Source: a virus
DNA: 23,857 bases
Virus record (IMG/VR): IMGVR_UViG_3300006916_000385
Span: 1-23,857 of that record
Direction: 5' to 3' (one strand)
Position 1 is the first letter of the stretch, and each line of letters starts with the position of its first letter. The notes below the pieces were generated by a model. It had not been told where the DNA came from. It was given only the letters and a program-made list of their open reading frames with translations, and ran no database searches. Positions 1 through 7,200 of the stretch are shown here, piece after piece. The position numbers were made by a program, and so were the translations under genes.

Positions 1-105
1 ACGCAGATCGTAAGTATTGAAACAGACGATGGTTCTATACATCCCGTCGGAGGTGTTATTATAACGGTACGGATTGAATACCAATTCACCAGAGGCACAA
101 CTTAG
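1..105 (+). CDS. C-terminal end of a small tail completion/terminator-type protein (partial)
   Basis: An open frame enters from the left edge and stops with TAG at 103-105, leaving 34 codons. The visible end contains IEYQFTRGTT, a pattern of alternating hydrophobic and polar residues like the last beta strand of small phage tail completion or terminator proteins. Its place directly before the tail tube gene, 11 bases away, fits a tail terminator or tail completion role. The family cannot be named from this fragment; the assignment rests on position and on the look of the last strand. Confidence 0.55.
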   Translation, partial: TQIVSIETDDGSIHPVGGVIITVRIEYQFTRGTT

Positions 106-116
106 AGGATTTCTAA

Positions 117-518
117 ATGGCTACCACAAAAGGATCAAGCGGCGTTGTAAAACTCGCTGTAAGCGGCGGCACTGTTGCTGCTATGGGTGAGGTTCGATCC
201 TACACCCTGACACAATCTGCTGACACAATTGAAGACACCACAATGGGTGATACTTCGCGCACCTATCAATCATCCTTGAAGACGGGCACTTTATCTGCCG
301 AGGTCTACTGGGATGACGCCGACGCGGTTCAGCTAGTAATGGATGCTGCGGCTTCTATTATCTTTGAGGTCTACCCGACAGGCACAGGCACCGGAGAGAA
401 GTATTACAGCGGCGGTGGTGTAGTAACGAGCAACGAAATCACTGCATCTTTCGATGGAATGGTTGAGGGTTCGTTTGAAGTACAAATCTCAGGCGCGGTA
501 ACAGAAGCAACAGCATAG
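117..518 (+). CDS. Major tail tube protein
   Basis: This 133-residue protein is probably the subunit that stacks in rings around the tape measure to form the tail tube. It opens with MATTKGSSG, continues with the tube-like stretch SYTLTQSADTIEDTTMGD (residues 28-45), and then has beta-rich segments containing GTLSAEVYWDD and a C-terminal SFEVQISGAV strand. Length and Gly/Thr/Ser-rich beta character match siphophage tube proteins. A GAGGA Shine-Dalgarno lies at 105-109. It follows the tail completion fragment and precedes the chaperone and tape measure genes, the standard order. It is expected to be one of the most abundant virion proteins. Confidence 0.85.
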   Translation: MATTKGSSGVVKLAVSGGTVAAMGEVRSYTLTQSADTIEDTTMGDTSRTYQSSLKTGTLSAEVYWDDADAVQLVMDAAASIIFEVYPTGTGTGEKYYSGGGVVTSNEITASFDGMVEGSFEVQISGAVTEATA

Positions 519-527
519 GGGTAGCAC

Positions 528-878
528 ATGGGTCTAGCTAAAGAGCTTAGAAACAGACGCACAGTAACCCCTCGCACGATAAGCGTTGATGCATGGGCTG
601 ATTCGGAAGGTCAGCCTTTTGTCATGTACTGCTTCCCGATTACCTGTTACGACATTAACGAGTTGCAGAAGAAGCATCCCAAGTTCTTAGAGAACACGAC
701 CATCGCGGCAATGGTTGACCTGATTGTGATGAAAGCGGCGAGCGAGGATGGCGAAAAGCTATTCAAAGCTGCCGAGGATCGGGTTGATCTGATGGGCGAA
801 GAGACTGCGGTTATATCCGCTATCGCCGAGCAAATGTTTGCCGAGATACAGTCGCCGGAGGATGCTGAAAAAAACTAA
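528..878 (+). CDS. Tail assembly chaperone (lambda gpG-like, zero-frame product)
   Basis: A 116-residue acidic, helix-rich protein lies between the tube and tape measure genes, where siphophages encode the chaperone that coats the tape measure during tail assembly. The segment CYDINELQKKHPKFLENTTIAAMVDLIVMKA and the charged tail SPEDAEKN are typical in character for such proteins, but no catalytic motif is expected. The gene ends in GAA AAA AAC TAA, which forms an A_AAA_AAC slippery heptamer at 869-875, and the following reading frame lies in the -1 frame. This is the arrangement used to make the longer gpG-T type fusion. The assignment is mainly by position, size and the frameshift signal. 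Confidence 0.75.
   Translation: MGLAKELRNRRTVTPRTISVDAWADSEGQPFVMYCFPITCYDINELQKKHPKFLENTTIAAMVDLIVMKAASEDGEKLFKAAEDRVDLMGEETAVISAIAEQMFAEIQSPEDAEKN
869..875 (+). promoter_or_regulatory. Probable programmed -1 frameshift site A_AAA_AAC
   Basis: Seven A residues followed by C fit X_XXY_YYZ in the zero frame of the chaperone gene (GAA AAA AAC). The zero-frame stop TAA follows at once (876-878). The -1 frame has a TGA at 866-868 just before the slippery run and is open afterwards to 1018, so the only place the frames can be joined is this site. A slip would give a fusion of about 163 residues (116 + 1 + 46). Confidence 0.7.
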
Positions 879-1018
879 TGTCCGATCCGTTGAGGATGAA
901 TCTATTGTCCTTGGCTGATCGGTTACATATGAGCATTGCAGAAGCCGAGCAGATGTCGCTAAGTGAAGTAAACGAGTGGGCGGCATACTTTAAGATTTTG
1001 AGGGACAGAGATGGCTAA
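878..1018 (+). CDS. Downstream part of tail assembly chaperone (lambda gpT-like), -1 frame
   Basis: A 46-codon reading frame starts with an ATG that overlaps the chaperone stop (TAATG) and ends inside the tape measure start, overlapping it by 8 bases. The peptide has the helical motif SLSEVNEWAAYFKIL, as seen in the second chaperone cistron of siphophages, where SxxEFxxWxAYF-like segments are common. It can be expressed as the C-terminal half of a -1 frameshift fusion with the upstream gene, or by termination-reinitiation at the TAATG overlap. The frameshift is favoured by the heptamer at 869-875 and by analogy with lambda G/GT. It is too short to be a typical free protein. Confidence 0.7.
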   Translation: MSDPLRMNLLSLADRLHMSIAEAEQMSLSEVNEWAAYFKILRDRDG

Positions 1019-2687
1019 CCAAGATGTAAGAATCAACATCAAGGCGGTTGATAAGACCAAGGCTGGCTTTTCTGGCATAACCAAAGGCTTGAAGAAGGTA
1101 TCGGGCGCTGTCTTCAGCATGAAGAATGCTTTAGTCGGCGCTGTAGGTGCTGCGGGGTTTGGCGCACTTATAAAATCATCCATTAACGCTGGCGATGAGC
1201 TTGCAAAAACTGCCGATAAACTGGGCGTTACAACTCAAGCACTAGCTGGGTTGCGTCACGCTGCGGAGTTAACAGGCGTATCTACTGGCACGATGGACAT
1301 GGCTTTGCAGCGATTTACGCGCAGGGCTGCGGAAGCTGCGCAGGGTACGGGCGAGGCCAAAGGCGCACTCCAAGAACTAGGTATTGACGCTGATGAGTTG
1401 GTTAGACTGCCGCTCGATCAGCAGATGAACGTAGTTGCTGAGTCTATGGCTGGCGTTAAGAACCAATCGGATAAAGTTCGGTTGGCGATGAAGCTGTTTG
1501 ACTCGGAAGGTGTTGCGTTAGTTAACACGCTGGGTGGTGGTGCTGAAGCGTTACAGAAGATGACCGAAGAAGCGGAGCATCTAGGCGTAACGTTAAGCCG
1601 TACTGATACTGCGCAGATGGAAGCGGCAAACGACGCCATAACTAGGCTAAAGGCCGTATTCACTGGATTAACTAATCAACTGTCCGTAGCTTTTGCGCCA
1701 ATTATCACTTTTGTGGCTGATGGCTTTAGGCAAGCGGCTTTAGATTCTAGCGATTTTGGTAATACCGGCCAGAAAGTAGCAAGTGCTGTAATTAAGGCGT
1801 TTGGGTTCGTTCGAGATATTATTCACTCGGTTCAAATCTTCTTCTTACAGGCAAAGCTAAGCGTTCTGGAGTTTGCAGATAGCATTGGCAGCAAGCTGAT
1901 ACCGTTCTTGCAAGGGTTTATAGACGTTTATAACAAGATTGCGCGTCTTAATCCGTTTATGGATGAGATCACTGAATCAGCCGAGCAGATAATAGGCAAC
2001 TTGCCACAAGGAATTGCAGCCACCTCTGCTGAGATTGATCGACTAAAAGCGTTAAAGCCGGGAGAAGCGTTGGTCGCGGAAATGGAGCAATTCATAGCTT
2101 CTAATCGAAAAGCCGCCGAGTCTGTTGCTGAACTAAAAAACGACATCGCCCAGCTACCACCGCCAGCGGTTTCTGGCTTTGAAAAGATGGGCAAAAGCGT
2201 TACTGACTTCTTAGCCAAGATGCCGACGCTTAAAGATAACCTCGATGACATAACCAAGACCACGTTTAAGAATATGTCCGAAGGGTTGATGGGGATTGTC
2301 AAAGGCACTACATCCGTTGCTGATGCGTTTAAGCAAATGGCAGCGCAGCTAATAATGCAAGCCATCCAGTTGTTTGTTGTAGATAAGATAACAGGCGGGT
2401 TTTTATCGTTTGCTAAAGGCTTAACGGGTAAGGCGATAGGTGGCCCAGTACAAGCTGGTCAGCCCTATATGGTCGGCGAGCGTGGGCCTGAGATGTTTAT
2501 TCCAAACTCATCGGGGTCGATTGTCCCTAATGACAAGATGGGCGGCGGTATTACTGTCGTGAATAATGTTAATGCGTCTGGCGCTGGCCCTGAGGTGGAC
2601 TTAAAGATCCGAGCGGCTATGCAAGAAACGTCCCAGCAGACTATTCTATCAATACAAGATTTGATGCGTAGAAGGCGCTTTGTATGA
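1011..2687 (+). CDS. Tail tape measure protein
   Basis: This 558-residue protein would set tail length and sit in the tail lumen; at about 0.15 nm per residue it predicts a tail near 84 nm, fairly short. The N-terminus (residues 1-60) is basic with FSGITKGLKKVSGAVFSMKN, followed by the Ala/Gly-rich hydrophobic segment GAVGAAGFGALIKSS. Next comes the widely conserved tape-measure block with LGVTTQALAGLRHAAELTGV (about 71-90) and the helical ALQRFTRRAAEAA. Hydrophobic helices occur at about 215-300. The C-terminus has the typical GGPVQAGQPYMVGERGPEMF motif (about 475-494), shared by lambda-type tape measures. The start overlaps the chaperone frame, and its end overlaps the next gene (ATGA). Confidence 0.92.
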   Translation: MANQDVRINIKAVDKTKAGFSGITKGLKKVSGAVFSMKNALVGAVGAAGFGALIKSSINAGDELAKTADKLGVTTQALAGLRHAAELTGVSTGTMDMALQRFTRRAAEAAQGTGEAKGALQELGIDADELVRLPLDQQMNVVAESMAGVKNQSDKVRLAMKLFDSEGVALVNTLGGGAEALQKMTEEAEHLGVTLSRTDTAQMEAANDAITRLKAVFTGLTNQLSVAFAPIITFVADGFRQAALDSSDFGNTGQKVASAVIKAFGFVRDIIHSVQIFFLQAKLSVLEFADSIGSKLIPFLQGFIDVYNKIARLNPFMDEITESAEQIIGNLPQGIAATSAEIDRLKALKPGEALVAEMEQFIASNRKAAESVAELKNDIAQLPPPAVSGFEKMGKSVTDFLAKMPTLKDNLDDITKTTFKNMSEGLMGIVKGTTSVADAFKQMAAQLIMQAIQLFVVDKITGGFLSFAKGLTGKAIGGPVQAGQPYMVGERGPEMFIPNSSGSIVPNDKMGGGITVVNNVNASGAGPEVDLKIRAAMQETSQQTILSIQDLMRRRRFV

Positions 2688-3283
2688 CCACTTATTCATT
2701 CCCGTCGATAACGCCATCAAGCAGTACGTTTGAGCTAGTTACTAATACTAGAACCTACCGATCACCGCTAACTAACGCGGTGCAGACTGTAGGGCGCAGA
2801 GGTTCGTTATGGCGAGCCACGTTACAGTTCAACAACCTTACAGGCGCAGATCGTGCGGCCATGCAAGCGTTTGTTACTAAACTAAACGGACAAGAGCATC
2901 GCTTTAATCTACACGACCACTCTTTTACCCGACGCGGCACCGGAGGCGGTACGTTACGAGTGAACGGCGCTAATCAGTCTGGCGCTAGTTTGGTATGTGA
3001 TGGCGCAACAGCTAGTGTTACTAACTACCTCAGAGAAGGTGACTATGTGTCGTTTGGTAACGAATTACACCTAATCACGGCAGATAGTAATTCTGATGGC
3101 TCTGGTAACGTCACGTTGTCTATTGCTCCACCGATTAGAAAGTCACCAGCAGACGATACGGCTATTGATTACACCTCGCCCGTTAGTGGCGTGTTTATGT
3201 TGGCTAGTCCTGCATCTTGGTCTAATCAGCCGGGAGTCTTTTCTAGCTTTAGCATCGAAGCAATCGAGGATGTTCTAGCGTGA
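2684..3283 (+). CDS. Minor tail protein, distal-tail-like
   Basis: A 199-residue beta-rich protein starts in an ATGA overlap with the tape measure gene. It contains WRATLQFNNLTGADRAAMQA (about 43-62), with a Trp/aromatic strand followed by a helix, then LNGQEHRFNLHDHSF and a beta-barrel-like second half ending in SIEAIEDVLA. In siphophages and gene transfer agents the gene after the tape measure encodes the distal tail ring that connects the tube to the hub (DUF2460/Dit-like or lambda gpM/L position). Position and fold-like features support that role; the exact family is not certain. Confidence 0.65.
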   Translation: MTTYSFPSITPSSSTFELVTNTRTYRSPLTNAVQTVGRRGSLWRATLQFNNLTGADRAAMQAFVTKLNGQEHRFNLHDHSFTRRGTGGGTLRVNGANQSGASLVCDGATASVTNYLREGDYVSFGNELHLITADSNSDGSGNVTLSIAPPIRKSPADDTAIDYTSPVSGVFMLASPASWSNQPGVFSSFSIEAIEDVLA

Positions 3284-3909
3284 GCCGTGATTTTCCGACA
3301 AATGTAGCTGCGGCGTTAATCGCTGATCACGTTGCGACGGTTACATTCGTTAAGCTAGAGTTTTCTAGTGGCACGCTATACCTGCATAACTCGATTGGTA
3401 CTTACACTTGGGGCAGTCAGAACTGGCTAGGCGTTGGGGATCTCGGAGACATATCCGCGATAGAAGAAGGGGCCGAAGTTAGCCCTTACAAGATTACGTT
3501 AAGTCTTTCTGGTATCGACTCGACCATCAGTAACGCGGCGCTAAATGAAGATTACTACATGCGTCCGGTTACACTGTATATCGGTGCGCTGGATTCTGAC
3601 GATGATTTATTAGCTAATCCGACTGAAGTCTGGACGGGCTTTATTGATCAGATGAACGTATCGCTAGGCGTCGAAGGCGGTGATGGCATTTCTTTAATCG
3701 CCGAGAGTGAATTAGCAAAGTTTGACCGCGCATCGAATCGTAAATATACCGACGCACATCAGCAAACCACATTCTCGGGCGACCTATTCTTCGGGTTCTT
3801 GAAAGACATAGAAGGGGCCAAGATTCAGTGGGGTAGCGCAGGCAAGGAAGGTACTGCGGGTACAGACTCAACTGGCCCAGTCAGACCGATGTATGATGAA
3901 ACGCGCTAA
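3280..3909 (+). CDS. Tail hub / minor tail protein (DUF2163-like)
   Basis: The 209-residue product begins MSRDFPTNVAAALIADHVAT, then has WGSQNWLGVGDLGDIS (about 45-60) and YKITLSLSGID, and near the end SNRKYTDAHQQTTFSGD and FGFLKDIEGAKIQWG. These features resemble the baseplate hub proteins described as DUF2163 (gene transfer agent gp13-like), which bridge the distal tail ring and the central tip protein. It starts with ATG in an ATGA overlap with the preceding gene and ends in a TAATG overlap with the next, indicating translational coupling. The role is inferred from family resemblance and gene order. Confidence 0.7.
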   Translation: MSRDFPTNVAAALIADHVATVTFVKLEFSSGTLYLHNSIGTYTWGSQNWLGVGDLGDISAIEEGAEVSPYKITLSLSGIDSTISNAALNEDYYMRPVTLYIGALDSDDDLLANPTEVWTGFIDQMNVSLGVEGGDGISLIAESELAKFDRASNRKYTDAHQQTTFSGDLFFGFLKDIEGAKIQWGSAGKEGTAGTDSTGPVRPMYDETR

Positions 3910-4271
3910 TGAAGGTACTAGCCGCACTCAATAAGTGGCAACGGCGCGAGTTCAATTACGGCGATGCCGATTGTTGTCAGTTTGCAGCTTTTATAGCCAA
4001 AGAACTAACTGGGCAGGATTACGCTGCCGATTTCCAATATAATACCGAGCAAGAAGCCGATGAGATTGTAAACGGTGATCTTAAAGGCTTGATCGTGTCG
4101 ATTCTGGGTAATGAGTCAGACCAGCTTAAAGATGGCGACCCTTGTTTGATTGAGGTTCCTATCGTTGGTCAGTTAATGGGCGTAAAGCTGGGCGATAAGA
4201 TTGTTGCCCTAACGCAGAAAGGGCTAATCAGAATCAGTGATCGTTATTTAGTCTGCGGTTGGAGCGTGTAG
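3909..4271 (+). CDS. DUF6950-like tail-tip protein (NlpC/P60-like position)
   Basis: A 120-residue protein with FNYGDADCCQFAAFIAKELTG near the N-terminus: an aromatic, Gly, Asp, Cys-Cys pattern like the catalytic Cys region of NlpC/P60-type tail peptidases and of DUF6950. The second half has GDPCLIEVPIVGQLMGVKLGDKIVALT and GLIRISDRYLVCGWSV, matching the usual end of that family, in which a G(D)xV and a terminal aromatic-rich strand are conserved. No obvious catalytic His is visible, so peptidase activity is uncertain. It lies between hub and J-like genes, where gene transfer agents place their tail peptidase (gp14). Confidence 0.65.
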   Translation: MKVLAALNKWQRREFNYGDADCCQFAAFIAKELTGQDYAADFQYNTEQEADEIVNGDLKGLIVSILGNESDQLKDGDPCLIEVPIVGQLMGVKLGDKIVALTQKGLIRISDRYLVCGWSV

Positions 4272-4274
4272 TAA

Positions 4275-7200
4275 ATGCCTCAAATTATTCCAACATTAAT
4301 TACGATTGGATCAGCGGTTACTTTAGGTGTGGCAACAGGTAGTGCTGCGGCTGCTATCGGTGCAATCGTGGCAACTGCTGCTGTTGTTGGTGGCGCAAGA
4401 TTAGCAACGTCGATGATGGCACCTGATTTAACCAGCGCCATTAATGACAACTCTTTAGCTAGACAGTCCACAGTCAGAAGCACCACAGAACCACAAAAGC
4501 TAATCTATGGCGAGGCTTTGGTGTCTGGGCCGATTACGTTTGTAGGTACGGCTGGTGATAAGAACCGCGACCTATACCATCAGATTGCATTGGCTGGCCA
4601 CGAAGTCCACAGCATCACTGATATTTATTTCGATGATCAGGTTATAGCTAACTCCACTATTAATTCTGGCAACGCGGCGGGTGGTAATGTCACAAGCGGC
4701 GACTTTGGCCCCATCGACAGCACTGTTATTTGTAAGATTAACAAGCACCTCGGGACATCGACCCAAGCGGCAGATGCAGACCTAGTAGCAGCGTTTAGTG
4801 AATACACTAGCGCCCACCAAGGTAAGGGGATTGCCAATATCGTAACCAAATGGATTCTAAACGATGAGTCCCAATCCGTATGGGATCAGAAACGCCCTAA
4901 CAACATAAAAGCCCTAGTTAAAGGCAAGAAAGATATCTATGACCCGCGTCTGGATACATCTGCGGGGGCCAATCCTACCAATTCGAGTTATCAGGCATGG
5001 ACGGACAACCCTGCGCTGTGCATAGCTGATTACTTGATGAGTTCGACCTTCGGGCTAGGTATCGCTGCCGCTAAGATTGATTGGGATGCGATAGTTACTG
5101 CGGCGAATGCTTGTGATGTAAGCGTATCAATCCCCGGCTCTACCACTGAAAAACGTTTCACGTGTAACGGTGTAATTTTTGGCACCGACCAGCACCGCCA
5201 AAACATCGACAAGATTCTTAGTGCGATGAATGGCAACCTGACCTATACATCGGGTAAATACACGGTCAGAGCGGGCGTGTACGCGGCTCCTAGCGAGTCT
5301 TTGGGCGAGGATGATCTATCTGGCCCTGTAATGGTAAAAACGTCTGTAGAACGTTCTCAGCGGTTTAACAAGATAACAGGGATGTATATAGCGCCAACTG
5401 ATAACCACAAGTCGGTAGAATTCCCGCCAGTACAACTGACTGCGGCCCTACAGCGTGACAACAACGAGACGCTAGTCCGCAACATCAGCTTACCGATGAC
5501 CAATACCAGCTACATGGCACAGCGTATTGCCAATAAGCTGATTCAGCTAAGTGACCAGCAGAAGGTAATCACGTTCCCAGCTAACTTATCTGGGTTGCGT
5601 GTGGCAGTAGGTGACCGAGTAAATATCACCCTTAGCGACTTGGGGTACTCAAACAAGGTATTCCGCTGCGTTGGTTGGTCGTTCTCAGAGTCCAACGCTA
5701 ACGGCGTTAACTTAACGCTGATCGAGGATGACTCAGGCAGTTACGCTGACCCTGCGGTTATTGAATACTCGACGGTAAGCCCTACTGGGGTTATTACGGC
5801 TGGATTCCCCGGCGTACCCGATCCCAGTAATTTAACGGCTACGGCTGGCTTGAAGAATATCGAGCTTAACTGGACTAACCCCACTGAGACTAGCCGATTC
5901 AACGAGATTGCTGTTTACGCCTCGCCTAACTCTAGCTGGGCAAGCAAAGTAGAGATTGGTCGTGTAAGAGGTACGCAATTTATTCACGATGCCTCTAACG
6001 CCGCTGACGCGATTGTGCCGAACGACACTCGTTATTACTGGATTCGCGCATTAGCTTACGGCGCGGGTACTGGCGCAGGGATCGAGTCGGATAGAACCCC
6101 AGACAATGACACCAGTACGATTAGCGCCACCTGCGGGCGGGTTAACTGGTCAGATGTTCGAGGTTCGACAGATGCCCCCGATGACAACGCAACAGTCGGC
6201 GGTACGTTTGGCACTAATATCTATGACGGTTCTGGAAACATCGTTGGGTTTACCACTGTTCAAAACAGCGTCCTAGCACAACAGATTCTCAACGTAGAAG
6301 TCGAAGCCGGACAAGTTCTTGATTTAGAGACTGGCGCTGATGTCGATATTCAGAATCTTGGCGACGTTGCTATTTATGTCAGCGACAACTCAACGACATT
6401 ACAGGGCAACATCAACACGGTTAGCACTAGCTTATCTAACCTAGAAAATACCGTTGCAGATATCACATCTGGAACATCTGATGTTTTTGTAAGCGCATCG
6501 GCACCTGTCGCGGGTGTTGGTGGTGTACCTGATCCGATACCTACGTTTAGCCGTTGGTATGACTCGGATGACAACAACCATCCCTATTACTGGACGGGCA
6601 GCGCGTGGGTTAGCTTAGAAGACCCGCGAATTGCTAGTAATGCGTCATCAATAACTAGCCTAAATGCCAATCTCAGCACCACGAATACTAATGTAACGAC
6701 TGCCCAAACAACTGCGGACAGTAAAATCGTCGCATTGTTTCAAGATGATGAGCCATCAACGTCCGGCAGAACTACGGGTGACCTTTGGTTCGATACAAAT
6801 GATTCCAATAAGGTCTATCGGTTTAATGGAACCGCATGGGTTTCTGCGCGTGATGCTGGCATTCAGACTGCCATCACTAACGCGGCATCAGCGCAATCTA
6901 CAGCAGATGGCAAGATTGATTCGTTCTACCAAGACGATGAGCCAGCAGGATCGGTCAGCAGTCTAGGTGACCTTTGGTTTGATACCAATGACGGTAATAA
7001 GGTCTACCGATATAGCGGCAGCGCATGGGTCGCGGCGCAGGATTCACAGATAGCTACGGCGATTAGCAATGCTGCCACAGCTCAATCTACTGCCGATGGA
7101 AAGGTCACTACATTCTTTGGCGCAAGCGCCCCAACAGCAGAAGGCATTGGGGATCTTTGGTTTGATACCTCAGATAAGAACAAACTTCATCGCTGGTCTG

